Origin: Alteriqipengyuania_B sp035481675
GTDB lineage: Bacteria; Pseudomonadota; Alphaproteobacteria; Sphingomonadales; Sphingomonadaceae
Reading direction: 5' to 3'
Length of the DNA: 64,000 bases
NCBI RefSeq assembly: GCF_035481675.1
Contig: NZ_JAYJJW010000001.1
Coordinates: 1,488,001-1,552,000 of the forward strand
The notes beneath the pieces were generated by a model. The model worked only from the letters and a program-made list of their open reading frames with translations. It was not told where the DNA came from and made no database searches. Positions 17,126 through 26,322 of the stretch are shown here, in pieces. Both the position numbers and the translations under genes were made by a program. How positions within the stretch are numbered: the first letter of the stretch is position 1; every line of letters begins with the position of its first letter.

Positions 17126-18223
17126 TCAGAAGCCGAAAGTGACGGTCACGGCCGGCCCGGATGCAGGCGCGGCCTCGCCCGCGACGCGAAAGCGCCATTC
17201 GAACGCCACTTGCGCGGCGGGCTGCCCGAGGTCCAGTTGCATGGTCGCGCTGGGGCCGATGTCCAGCCTTGCCGCGCCTTCCTGCGCCCCGCCCCACGCG
17301 CCGCCGCCGGCCCGCACGCGCACTGCGCCACCGCCGAACGTAGCAACCTCGCGGTCGATCCGCGCCTGCCCGTCGGCGAATGCGGTCGCGTCGCGGCCCG
17401 TCACGTAGCCGCCCTGCAGGTAGGCCTCGCCCCGCAAGCCGAGCGGAAGGCTCTGTACGGGCAATTCAGTCCACGCGAGCGCCGCCGCGCGCGTGTCCGC
17501 GCCGCCGCGGACTTCCCGCACGCGCCCTTCGACCGCCGCCACCACCGGCACACGGGCAAGCGGCCGTGCGCTCAGGCCGAGCGCGAGCTCGCTATCCGCA
17601 GCGGTACGCGCCAGCGAGCGGTTGACCCGCGCGTAAGCGGTCGGGCGATTGTCGCTGTCGCCGAGCCGGTAACGCACGACGGCGCCAGCTTGGCTGCCCC
17701 CGTAGGACGGCGAAAGCGACGATAGGGCGGCGGAATAACCTTGGCGGGCGAGCAGCCAGGCGCCGGCGGACCAGCGGCTCGTGGCTCGTTGGTCGATGAC
17801 ATAGGCTGGCGACAGCGGGCCGGCGGGACGGATCGAAGACAGAGGAATATTCAAAAGCCTCGAAGGCTTTGGACTCGCAGCGGGGGGCGATCCGTCGGTC
17901 TCGCTTGGAAAGTCGGCCGTCAGAACCGCAAAAGGTATGTGGGCCTCAAGCGGCGGCGAACTCTCGTTCCGAACAACTGAACGACCAATCCCAGAAACGA
18001 CAGAGGGCCCACTGGAACCGGAAGGATTTGCGTATTGGGTATGTCGCTCCCTCAGTAAAATGGGAGTCTCACTCGCGACGACTAACGGTGGCGCGAAAAA
18101 CGCTGGCGCCTCAGGTTCCGGTCCTCCCCACGCGACGAGGCGGATCGCGAGCCAGGTGGCCGCGATCATGGCAAGTGCGAAAAGAGGCTGACCCCGGCGC
18201 GTGGGGACCGATGTGGCAGTCAT
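17126..18223 (-). CDS. NfrA C-terminal-like outer-membrane protein
   Basis: A 365-aa protein with a hydrophobic N-terminal segment (residues 13-33), a low-complexity Pro/Ser linker (about 40-125) and a C-terminal region rich in amphipathic beta strands ending in VTVTFGF, as in outer-membrane barrels. It resembles the C-terminal NfrA domain of the phage N4 adsorption system but lacks the long TPR part of E. coli NfrA. The linker region has clearly lower GC than its surroundings. The start overlaps the stop of the NfrB-like gene upstream, and the pairing is the main basis for the name. Confidence 0.6.
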   Translation of the reverse strand: MTATSVPTRRGQPLFALAMIAATWLAIRLVAWGGPEPEAPAFFAPPLVVASETPILLRERHTQYANPSGSSGPSVVSGIGRSVVRNESSPPLEAHIPFAVLTADFPSETDGSPPAASPKPSRLLNIPLSSIRPAGPLSPAYVIDQRATSRWSAGAWLLARQGYSAALSSLSPSYGGSQAGAVVRYRLGDSDNRPTAYARVNRSLARTAADSELALGLSARPLARVPVVAAVEGRVREVRGGADTRAAALAWTELPVQSLPLGLRGEAYLQGGYVTGRDATAFADGQARIDREVATFGGGAVRVRAGGGAWGGAQEGAARLDIGPSATMQLDLGQPAAQVAFEWRFRVAGEAAPASGPAVTVTFGF

Positions 18224-19626
18224 CTATGCGCTTCGCCAGCCCAAGAAATTGCCGGATGGTCGAAATGTTCGGTCTTGTCCCAGATCGCGGGGCCGCCACG
18301 CAAGGTGCGCCAGTACGCCGCCATCGCGCGGCGCGCGGCGATGATCGCGATGATGTTGGCGATGGGGATACGCGCCACGGCTAGGAGGCCCTGCGCAAGC
18401 CCGTACTCCCGCGCGGTGAAGGCGAGCCGGTTGAGTGCCCGCCATGCGAAGAACGCGAGGTTGACGGCCACGATCGTCTCCGCAACCGGATCGAGGCGGT
18501 AAGGCCGATCCGCGCCTGCGAAGCCTGCCAGCATCAAAATTCCCGAGACCACCAGCAGCGCATAGGCTGCCGCCAGCACCAGCGCCGTGAAGGGCCCGCG
18601 CCGGTCGCGCAGCCGCATCCACAATTCGCGCGCGGAACGGGCCCAGCCGAGCCGGTCCCACCCCTGGAAAGCGATCCCGTGCAGCCAACGCGTCTTCTGC
18701 CGGACCGCATCGCCCAATTCGGCGGGGAAATAGGAGCTGGTGGCGACCAGTCGTCCGCTTTCGTCGCGCGCGCGCAGGAACATCGTGCGGCCGCCCCCTT
18801 GCGCGATCGACAGGCCGAGCTCGTAGTCCTCGGTCAGAGAGTCGGCGGCGAAGGGCGCGCCGTGCCGGCCGGCGGCGCGGGCCACGCGCTCCAGCGCCAT
18901 CCGGTCGATGGCGCAGCCGACGCCGGCACCGGGCAGCCCCGCCCCCAGCGCAGAGCGGACCACCATCCCTTTCGCGTGGGCTTCCGCGAATTCATCGGCG
19001 TAGTGACCGGCAATGAACTGGCCGTCCGCAGGGATGGCGGGCAGGACCGGAAGCTGGACGAATTCCGCGCTGTCCAAGGCACGGTCGAGCAGCGCCAGGG
19101 CGGCGGGATGCACCATGTCCTCCGCATCGTGCATCACCACCATGCGCGTTCGCGCGGCTTCGCGTGCCTCGTCCTGCACGATCGCCCGGTACAGCCGGTT
19201 GAGGCAATCGGCCTTGGTCGTGGGGCCGAACGCGGAATGGACGATCAACCTCAGCCGCGGATCCCCGCCAGCGGCCCGCTGGACTGCGGCGATGGTCGCC
19301 GCATCGTTGCGATAAGTGCCGACGTAGACGCGCATGTCGGCATGAGGCCAGGCAGCAAGCATGTGGCGCACGGTGGTCCCGATCACGGCAGCTTCGCGCC
19401 AAGCGGGAATGACGACGGCCACCGGACCGCTGAGCGCAGTGTCGCGCGCGATCGCGGTTTCGACACGCGCAGTCCGCGCCCGCCCTGTCAGCCGCAGCCA
19501 CGCCCATGCGAAATCCACGCCCAGGTCGTCGAGCGCGCCGATGATGAAAAACGTTCCGGCAAACAGCACCAGCTCGCGCTCGACCAGCGCCAGTGCGGCG
19601 AGCAGCTGCGACCCGTCGATTTCCAA
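18220..19626 (-). CDS. NfrB-like family 2 glycosyltransferase
   Basis: A 468-aa membrane glycosyltransferase. It has an N-terminal TM helix (about 17-37), a GT2 domain with VVIPAWREAA, HDAEDMVHP (the DxD-like site), SLTEDYELGL and QKTRWLHGIAFQGWD (the QxxRW site), then three or four C-terminal TM helices. All of these match NfrB, which makes a surface glycan used by phage N4. E. coli NfrB carries an added C-terminal c-di-GMP-binding domain of about 250 residues, and this protein ends before it. The start is a TTG at 19626, preceded by a GGGGG stretch; I saw no better codon. Confidence 0.75.
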   Translation of the reverse strand: MEIDGSQLLAALALVERELVLFAGTFFIIGALDDLGVDFAWAWLRLTGRARTARVETAIARDTALSGPVAVVIPAWREAAVIGTTVRHMLAAWPHADMRVYVGTYRNDAATIAAVQRAAGGDPRLRLIVHSAFGPTTKADCLNRLYRAIVQDEAREAARTRMVVMHDAEDMVHPAALALLDRALDSAEFVQLPVLPAIPADGQFIAGHYADEFAEAHAKGMVVRSALGAGLPGAGVGCAIDRMALERVARAAGRHGAPFAADSLTEDYELGLSIAQGGGRTMFLRARDESGRLVATSSYFPAELGDAVRQKTRWLHGIAFQGWDRLGWARSARELWMRLRDRRGPFTALVLAAAYALLVVSGILMLAGFAGADRPYRLDPVAETIVAVNLAFFAWRALNRLAFTAREYGLAQGLLAVARIPIANIIAIIAARRAMAAYWRTLRGGPAIWDKTEHFDHPAISWAGEAHR

Positions 19627-19769
19627 AGCGCGACCCCCGTAAATCCCCTTAGCTCAACGTAGTAACGCCATCCGGGCGCAAGGCAACTGCGGCAAGATAG
19701 GGCAGGTGTAGCCCCCGGCGGCTCGCTCCGGGCTTGCATTGGCGCGGCATTTGCGAAAGAGGGGCCGCC

Positions 19770-20978
19770 ATGGCTGCCGCACCTGTATTTTTCGCCCGGG
19801 CCATCCGGCCCTTCAAGGCGCTGTTCGTCAGCGATGCCTTTGCCGGCATCCTGCTCATTTTCGTGGCCGCCGCCGCCATGATCGTGGCCAACACCGGCCT
19901 GTCGCACGCCTATCACGAACTGTTCCATGGGCGCCTGGCCTGGACCCCGATCCCCAAGCTCGACACGCTGCACCTGTGGATCAACGACGGGCTGATGGCG
20001 ATCTTCTTCTTCGTCGTCGGGCTGGAGGTGAAGCGGGAGCTGATTGCGGGCAGCCTGGCCGATCCCAAGGCGCGCCGCCTGCCGGTGCTGGCCGCTGCTG
20101 CGGGCATGGCCGCGCCCGCCGCCGTCTTCCTGTTCCTCGTCGGCGGCAACGCCAATTTGCATTCCGGCTGGGCCATCCCGGCCGCGACCGACATCGCCTT
20201 TGCGATGGGCGTCGTCGGGTTGCTGGGCACGCGCGTGCCCGGACCGCTGCGCCTCTTCCTGCTGACTGTCGCCATCGTGGACGATATCGGCGCGGTCGCG
20301 ATCATCGCGCTCGCCTATACGCCCAATATCAAGCTGGTATGGCTGATCGCTTCGTTGGTGGTGCTGGCGGTCATGATCGGGATGAACCGCGCCCATGTGA
20401 GCCGCATCGCGCCCTATATCCTGGCCGCGCTCGTGCTGTGGGTCTGCGTGCTCTTTTCGGGCGTCCACGCCACGATTGCAGGCGTCGTCGCCGCCCTGAC
20501 CATCCCCATGAAACGCCGCGACGGCCGGTCGATGCTGGAGAACATCGAACACGCGCTGGTGGGCTGGAATGCCTACCTCGTCGTGCCGGTGTTCGGCTTC
20601 GCCAACGCCGGGGTCGATATCCGCGAACTGGGGCTCGATGCGCTGCTCGACCCGCTGCCGCTGGCCGTGGCCGCCGGCCTGGTGGTGGGCAAGCAACTGG
20701 GCATATTCTCCGCCGTCTACGCCGCCGACCGTGTCGGTTTCGCGCGCAAGCCGGATGGCTGCAGCTGGGTGGAAATGTGGGGCGTGACGATCCTGTGCGG
20801 CATCGGCTTTACCATGTCGCTGTTCATCAGCGGCCTCGCCTTCCCCGGCTTCCCGGTGCTGGTGGAGGAAGCCAAGATCGGCATCCTGCTCGGCTCGCTG
20901 ATATCGGCGCTGCTCGGTTACGGCGTGCTGCGCCTGACAACGAGGCATCCGGAAATGGCGAACCCGCAGGCGGGCTGA
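19770..20978 (+). CDS. nhaA: Na+/H+ antiporter NhaA
   Basis: A 402-aa membrane protein matching NhaA along its length. The key aspartate pair of helix V is in AIVDDIGAVAIIAL (Asp171/172), and the beta-hairpin and unwound helix segments are intact (FFFVVGLEVKRE, GFTMSLFISGLAF). NhaA exchanges one Na+ for two H+ across the inner membrane at alkaline pH. I start at the ATG at 19770, which has AAAGAGGGG just before it; twelve codons upstream in frame begin with TTG. It is divergent from the NfrB-like gene. Confidence 0.95.
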   Translation: MAAAPVFFARAIRPFKALFVSDAFAGILLIFVAAAAMIVANTGLSHAYHELFHGRLAWTPIPKLDTLHLWINDGLMAIFFFVVGLEVKRELIAGSLADPKARRLPVLAAAAGMAAPAAVFLFLVGGNANLHSGWAIPAATDIAFAMGVVGLLGTRVPGPLRLFLLTVAIVDDIGAVAIIALAYTPNIKLVWLIASLVVLAVMIGMNRAHVSRIAPYILAALVLWVCVLFSGVHATIAGVVAALTIPMKRRDGRSMLENIEHALVGWNAYLVVPVFGFANAGVDIRELGLDALLDPLPLAVAAGLVVGKQLGIFSAVYAADRVGFARKPDGCSWVEMWGVTILCGIGFTMSLFISGLAFPGFPVLVEEAKIGILLGSLISALLGYGVLRLTTRHPEMANPQAG

Positions 20979-20996
20979 CCCCTACCGATCGGCTGC

Positions 20997-21434
20997 CTAC
21001 CAGCTGCCGGTGTTCTGCATGCTGGCCCAGGGTTCCTGCGGCTCGAGATAGCCTTCCTGCAGCAGCTCCACCGAAATCCCGTCGGGCGAGCGGACGAAGG
21101 CCATGTGCCCGTCGCGCGGGGGGCGGTTGATCGTCACCCCGGCGTCCATCAGGCGCTGGCAGGTGTCGTAGATATCCTCGACGCGGTAGGCGAGGTGGCC
21201 GAAATTGCGCCCGCCCGAGTATTCTTCCGGCGCGCTGCCGTCTTCCGGGGGCCAGTTGTAGGTGAGCTCCAGCTCGGCCACGCCTTCCTGTCCCGGTGCG
21301 GCCATGAAGACCAGCGTGTATCGCCCGCCTTCGCTGTCGGCACGGCGCACCTCCTCCAGCCCGATTAGCCGGAAGAATTCGATGGCGGCATCCGGGTCCG
21401 CGACCCGGATCATGGTGTGGAGATATTTGGCCAT
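20997..21434 (-). CDS. gloA: Lactoylglutathione lyase (glyoxalase I)
   Basis: A 145-aa VOC-fold protein. It begins MAKYLHTMIRVADPDAAIEF (metal ligand His6) and contains ELELTYNW with the metal-binding Glu, GHLAYRVEDI with a metal-binding His, and a FVRSPDGISVELL end. This is the GloA pattern: nickel- or zinc-dependent isomerisation of the methylglyoxal-glutathione hemithioacetal. I start at 21434, with GAAAGGG upstream; a longer frame adds 14 unlike residues. It is convergent with nhaA, 18 bases apart. Confidence 0.9.
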   Translation of the reverse strand: MAKYLHTMIRVADPDAAIEFFRLIGLEEVRRADSEGGRYTLVFMAAPGQEGVAELELTYNWPPEDGSAPEEYSGGRNFGHLAYRVEDIYDTCQRLMDAGVTINRPPRDGHMAFVRSPDGISVELLQEGYLEPQEPWASMQNTGSW

Positions 21435-21535
21435 CGGCCTGCCCTTTCGCCCGGAAGTTGCGGTGAACGTGGTCACCGCGCTAGGCGAAGGGCAGGCCGG
21501 CTGGCAAGGCCCCGCGATAGGTCAGGGCGAAGGGA

Positions 21536-22288
21536 TCAGAAGGTGACCGAGTAGCTCACCGAGCCGACAATCGCATCATCTGTGAAGTCTTCCACGTCGA
21601 GTCCGTCGGTCGCGATGTAGCTGACGCCGAAGTCGAGCCCGAAGGGCGTCGAATAGCCGAGACCGACCGAATAGTCCCAGCCGTTGTCGCTGGTCCCGCC
21701 GGCGAGCAGGTCGGGCGCGAGGACGCCGTCGGTATAGCCGGCGTGCGCGCTGACGGTGAGCGGCGTGTTCGGGATGCCCGCGCCGAGATCGAGCGAGACG
21801 TAGAGATTGTCCTCGTCGCCCAGCGATTCCTGGTCGGGCGCGTAATACACCCCCACGCCCGCTTCCACCGGGCCGAGCTGCGCGCCGAGCTTCGCATAGG
21901 GCTCGTAGTAATCGGCCGGACCGTCGCCGGTGGGATAGGCATAATAGGTCGCACCGACATCGAGGCTCACCAGCGGGGTGATCTGCGTGGCGAAGCCGGC
22001 ATAAAGATCCACCTCGACTTCGCCGAACGTATCGCCGCCCACGATGTTGGAGGCCCAGGTTCCGATGTAGAAGCCGCTTTCGTGCGCGATATCGAGGCCG
22101 CCCTGCACGGCCGGATCGCCTTCCGTCAGCGAAACGCCGCGGAAGCGGTAGTCGGTCACCACGCCGATGTTGGCGGACACTTCGACCGGACCCGGTACGT
22201 CGGTGTCCTGCGCAAAGGCGGCGGGGGCGGCAAGCATGCCGGTGGAGAGAGTTGCTGCGGCGAGGATACCGCGAATGGACGTGCGCAT
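21536..22288 (-). CDS. TorF-family putative outer-membrane porin
   Basis: A 250-aa protein with a clear signal peptide (cleavage near AAFAQD, about residue 26) and alternating amphipathic strands ending in a C-terminal SYSVTF, the final-Phe signature recognised by the BAM complex. Strand motifs such as DYRFRGVSLTEGDPAVQGG and YVSLDLGAG match the TorF-family putative porins (TIGR02001 type). It is likely a small-molecule outer-membrane channel; substrate unknown. A good AGGAG precedes the ATG. The 191-base gap to the divergent phosphatase gene should hold its promoter; no other gene is seen there. Confidence 0.83.
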   Translation of the reverse strand: MRTSIRGILAAATLSTGMLAAPAAFAQDTDVPGPVEVSANIGVVTDYRFRGVSLTEGDPAVQGGLDIAHESGFYIGTWASNIVGGDTFGEVEVDLYAGFATQITPLVSLDVGATYYAYPTGDGPADYYEPYAKLGAQLGPVEAGVGVYYAPDQESLGDEDNLYVSLDLGAGIPNTPLTVSAHAGYTDGVLAPDLLAGGTSDNGWDYSVGLGYSTPFGLDFGVSYIATDGLDVEDFTDDAIVGSVSYSVTF

Positions 22289-22479
22289 ATTATGCTCCTG
22301 TTACGGAAAAGATCGCTTCGTCCCACCTGCTGCCGGGGCCGGCCGCCTCGTTGTCGAATGGGCGATCCTGTACCTCGAACGCAACAAACTTGGCGGTTTT
22401 TGCTGCGCCGCACAAGGAAAATTGCGCATATCGCGATTCTGGCCGCGCGGCAGTTGCAGTTCCGCAACGGCGGGGCGAT

Positions 22480-23283
22480 ATGGGCGCCATGTTGAAGGGT
22501 TTGCGCAAACTGATGGGCGGTTCGTCCCGCCCGCTGCCGGCAGTGCCGCCGGGCGAGCGCGTGTACGCGATCGGTGACATCCACGGCTGCCTCGAACACC
22601 TCGATGCCCTGATCGAAGGTATCGATGCCGACATCGCCGCCCATCCGGTGGACACGGTACACCTGATCCTCCTCGGCGACCTCGTCGACCGCGGGCCGGA
22701 TTCGAAGGGCGTGGTGAAGCGCGCGATGCAGCTGGCGGAGGAACGCGGTGCCCGCGTCCTGGGCGGCAATCACGAGGACATGTTCCTGCTCGCCTTCAAG
22801 AAGCCGAGCGCGCTGCGCAGCTTCCTGCGTTACGGCGGGCGCGAAACGCTGCTGAGCTACGGCATCGACAAGAAGGAACTGCGCGAGAGCGAGATCGAGG
22901 AATTGCAGGCGATGATGGAAGAGCGCGTGCCGAAAAAGCACCGCAAGTTCCTCAAGGGCCTCGGCGACCAGCTGCGCATCGGCGACTATGTCTTCGTGCA
23001 CGCCGGGATCGATCCCGACATACCGCTCGCCGAGCAGCGCACCCACGACATGCGCTGGATTCGCGAACCCTTCCTCAGCTTCGATGGCGAGCACGAGGCG
23101 GTGATCGTCCACGGCCACACGATCACCGACGGGATCGACGTACGCCGCAATCGGATCGGCGTCGATACGGGCGCATACGACAGCGGGGTGTTGACCGCCC
23201 TCGTTTTGGAAGGCACCGAGCGGCGCATCCTGTCTACCAAGACAAAGAAGGGCGGCATCAAGGTGCTGTCGCAAGAGGTTTGA
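22480..23283 (+). CDS. PPP-family metallophosphoesterase (Ser/Thr phosphatase-like)
   Basis: A 267-aa protein with the metal-binding core of the phosphoprotein phosphatase family: GDIHG, GDLVDRG, GNHED and HGHT motifs in order. It should be a dinuclear metal phosphatase, either acting on phosphoproteins or on dinucleotides (ApaH-like); the bacterial group is usually called serine/threonine phosphatase. I start at ATG 22480, which has GGGG just upstream; ATG 22489 is equally possible. The much longer in-frame extension lies in the leader of the divergent porin. It is 4 bases upstream of ugd. Confidence 0.85.
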   Translation: MGAMLKGLRKLMGGSSRPLPAVPPGERVYAIGDIHGCLEHLDALIEGIDADIAAHPVDTVHLILLGDLVDRGPDSKGVVKRAMQLAEERGARVLGGNHEDMFLLAFKKPSALRSFLRYGGRETLLSYGIDKKELRESEIEELQAMMEERVPKKHRKFLKGLGDQLRIGDYVFVHAGIDPDIPLAEQRTHDMRWIREPFLSFDGEHEAVIVHGHTITDGIDVRRNRIGVDTGAYDSGVLTALVLEGTERRILSTKTKKGGIKVLSQEV

Positions 23284-23287
23284 GCAC

Positions 23288-24598
23288 ATGAAGATTGCAA
23301 TGGTTGGTTCGGGCTATGTCGGCTTGGTGTCGGGCGCATGCTTCGCCGATTTCGGGCACGAGGTGGTCTGCATCGACAAGGATCCGGGCAAGATCGCCAA
23401 GCTGAAGGACGGCGTGATGCCGATCTACGAGCCGGGCCTTGCCGAGCTGGTCGAAAGCAACGTGAAGGCAGGCCGGCTCAGCTTCACCACCGACCTTGCC
23501 GAAGGCATGGCCGATGCCGCCGCGATCTTCATCGCCGTGGGCACGCCCAGCCGCCGGGGCGACGGGCACGCCGACCTCACCTTCGTCTATCAGGTGGCCG
23601 AGGAAGTCGGCGGCAATTTGAAGACCCCGGCCGTCATCGTGACCAAGTCGACCGTGCCCGTCGGCACCGGCGACGAAGTGGAGCGGATCGTCGGCGAACA
23701 GGGCAGCGGCGTCGACTTCGCCGTCGTATCCAACCCCGAATTCCTGCGCGAAGGCGCGGCCATCGGCGATTTCAAGCGCCCCGACCGCATCGTCATCGGC
23801 GCCGACAGCGACCTTGGCCGCGAAGTCATGCGCGAAGTCTATCGCCCGCTGTTCCTCAACGAAGCGCCGATCCTGTTCACCTCGCGCCGCAGTGCGGAGC
23901 TGATCAAGTATGCCGCCAACGCCTTCCTCGCCACCAAGATCACCTTCATCAACGAGATGGCCGACCTGTGCGAAAAGGTGGGCGCCAACGTTCAGGACGT
24001 CAGCCGCGGCATCGGGATGGACAACCGCATCGGGTCGAAGTTCCTCAACGCCGGCCCAGGGTATGGCGGATCGTGCTTCCCCAAGGATACGCTCGCTCTG
24101 CTGAAGACGGCGGAGGATTACGACAGCCCGACGCGCATCGTCGAAGCGGTCGTCAAGGTGAACGACCACCGCAAGCGGGCGATGGGCCGCAAGGTCATCG
24201 ATGCGCTGGGCGGCGCCGAGAACGCGCGCGGCAAGCGCGTGGCGCTGCTGGGCCTCACTTTCAAGCCGAACACCGACGACATGCGCGACAGCCCGGCGAT
24301 CGCCATCGCGCAGGCGCTGGTCGATGCGGGCGTGAAAGTGGCTGCCTACGATCCCGAAGGCATGGAGCTCGCCAAGCCGCTGATGCCCGATGTCGAGATG
24401 ATGGACGATCCCTACGCCGCGATCGAAGGCGCCGATGCCATCGCGCTCGTGACGGAATGGGACGCATTCCGCGCGCTCGACCTCGACCGGGTGAAGGACA
24501 TCGCCGCCAGCCCCGTGCTGGTCGACCTGCGCAATGTCTACCGCGCCGACGAAATGGCGGCCAAGGGCTTTACCTACACGAGTATCGGCCGCGGCTGA
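23288..24598 (+). CDS. ugd: UDP-glucose 6-dehydrogenase
   Basis: A 436-aa protein of the UDP-glucose/GDP-mannose dehydrogenase family. It has the NAD site GSGYVGLVSG at the N-terminus, a central helical domain, the catalytic cysteine in GGSCFPKD (Cys263) and a C-terminal UDP-binding domain (TFKPNTDDMRDSPA). It oxidises UDP-glucose twice to UDP-glucuronic acid for exopolysaccharide or capsule synthesis. No neighbouring polysaccharide cluster exists in this window, apart from the NfrB-like transferase 4 kb upstream. Length is normal. Confidence 0.95.
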   Translation: MKIAMVGSGYVGLVSGACFADFGHEVVCIDKDPGKIAKLKDGVMPIYEPGLAELVESNVKAGRLSFTTDLAEGMADAAAIFIAVGTPSRRGDGHADLTFVYQVAEEVGGNLKTPAVIVTKSTVPVGTGDEVERIVGEQGSGVDFAVVSNPEFLREGAAIGDFKRPDRIVIGADSDLGREVMREVYRPLFLNEAPILFTSRRSAELIKYAANAFLATKITFINEMADLCEKVGANVQDVSRGIGMDNRIGSKFLNAGPGYGGSCFPKDTLALLKTAEDYDSPTRIVEAVVKVNDHRKRAMGRKVIDALGGAENARGKRVALLGLTFKPNTDDMRDSPAIAIAQALVDAGVKVAAYDPEGMELAKPLMPDVEMMDDPYAAIEGADAIALVTEWDAFRALDLDRVKDIAASPVLVDLRNVYRADEMAAKGFTYTSIGRG

Positions 24599-24628
24599 TT
24601 ACCGGGCGCGCCCCGGTATCGCACATCG

Positions 24629-25417
24629 CTAACCAAACCAGCGGGCGCGGTTTTGCGCCTTGCCGAGCGCGAAGAGCGCCGCGACCACTACCAGCGCAGC
24701 GGCGGCGACGGCGGCTCCCGCCACCTCGCCCGCGCGCTGGCCGCCGCCGTTGTAAATGCCGAAAAGCGCCCACAGGAACACTACCGCGTACCACGGATTG
24801 CCCGCGCCGCGCAGGATGGCGAGGCTGGCGATCAGCCCGCCGACGATGACGACGCCGGCGGCCAGCAAGGGCTCGGGATCCGCGCCGCCGACGCCGTAAT
24901 AGGTCAGGGTGGAGGCATAGTTCACGATGGTCGCTGCGGTCAGCCATGCCGCCAGCGCGCTCAGGGGCAGCACCGCGCACCACCGCTCGCCCGCCGTGAA
25001 ACGATGCGGCCAGCCGGCGAATGTGCGGTAAATCGCCAGCAGGCACAGCAAAGTCGCGGTGATGATCACGGCGGAGATCGCGGTGATGTCGGCCAGCTGC
25101 GTATACAACGCCCACAGGCCGTTACCGGCAAAGGCGCCTGCCGCATACCAGCCGATCCGGTCCAGCAGCTTGCTGCGATGCTGTGCCGGCAGCCCCTGGT
25201 AGATTGCGAACACCACGGTGCCGAAGAACAGCGGCCCCCAGATCGCGAAGGCCCACCCGACCGGGGTGATCAGCGTGCGGACATCGTCCGACCGGCTGCC
25301 GATCGCCTCGCCGATGCCGAACTGCGGCAGGGTCGTCGCCCCGATCTGGAAGACCACGGCCAGCACGATGGCCGCCCGTTGCATTGTGCTGCGATAGGTT
25401 TGGTCGTGAGTTTCCAT
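24629..25417 (-). CDS. TspO/MBR-like membrane protein
   Basis: A 262-aa integral membrane protein with seven or eight predicted helices. The segment GWAFAIWGPLFFG, a GNGLWALYTQ helix and an AAWLTAATIVNYAS helix resemble tryptophan-rich sensory (TspO/MBR) proteins, but the length is nearly double that of TspO, so it belongs to the larger TspO-like group. Such proteins bind porphyrins or other hydrophobic ligands. The role here is unknown. GAGG precedes the ATG. It is convergent with ugd, 30 bases apart. Confidence 0.6.
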   Translation of the reverse strand: METHDQTYRSTMQRAAIVLAVVFQIGATTLPQFGIGEAIGSRSDDVRTLITPVGWAFAIWGPLFFGTVVFAIYQGLPAQHRSKLLDRIGWYAAGAFAGNGLWALYTQLADITAISAVIITATLLCLLAIYRTFAGWPHRFTAGERWCAVLPLSALAAWLTAATIVNYASTLTYYGVGGADPEPLLAAGVVIVGGLIASLAILRGAGNPWYAVVFLWALFGIYNGGGQRAGEVAGAAVAAAALVVVAALFALGKAQNRARWFG

Positions 25418-25451
25418 GCCGCCTCAATGGCCGCAGGGGCGCGCGGTTCCG

Positions 25452-25838
25452 CTAGCGGCGCTGCCGATACTCGATGTACATTGCGTAATACGGCAGCACG
25501 GCGTTGCCGTCCGCGTCCGGCGTCGGCTCGAAGCGGGCGTGCTCGACCATCCCGGCGCAAGCCGCCTCGTCGAGGATATCTTGCCCGCTCGATTCGATGA
25601 CCCGGCAGTCAGCGACCCTTCCATTGGCCTGGACGATCACGAAAACGCGAACCCTGCCATACAATCCGCGTTGCGCTGCGCGCCGTGGATAGTCGTCGAG
25701 GATGCGGATGGCCCAGCGCGCCATGTCCTTGGGCACCGCTGACTGCGCCCGCTCATCAACGGTTGCTTCATCGCTGTTCGCTTGGGCCGGATGGCCCGCC
25801 ACAAGAAGCAGGGCTGCAAGGGAAGCTAGTACGTTCAT
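25452..25838 (-). CDS. Periplasmic TonB C-terminal-domain protein
   Basis: A 128-aa protein with an N-terminal signal peptide (cleavage near GHPAQA, residue 20) and one TonB_C-type fold: VFVIVQANGRVADCRVIES, then a helix DEAACAGMVEHARFEP and a C-terminal strand. There is no transmembrane anchor and no proline-rich linker, so it is not a TonB energy transducer. Small orphan TonB_C proteins like this are common in Sphingomonadales and may bind receptor plugs or act as decoys. Two cysteines are present and could form a disulfide. Confidence 0.72.
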   Translation of the reverse strand: MNVLASLAALLLVAGHPAQANSDEATVDERAQSAVPKDMARWAIRILDDYPRRAAQRGLYGRVRVFVIVQANGRVADCRVIESSGQDILDEAACAGMVEHARFEPTPDADGNAVLPYYAMYIEYRQRR

Positions 25839-25879
25839 GCCGGGTACCTACCCGACACGTCGCCACATGCCAAATCGAT

Positions 25880-26285
<406 letters not shown>

Positions 26286-26322
26286 GAGCGCCATAGCACG
26301 CGCGATGCGCGAATAGAACGGC

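Noticed and set aside
19488..20948. 486-aa open frame antisense to nhaA
   Set aside because: nhaA is certain on the other strand; the product is His/Gln/Asp-rich with no family match.
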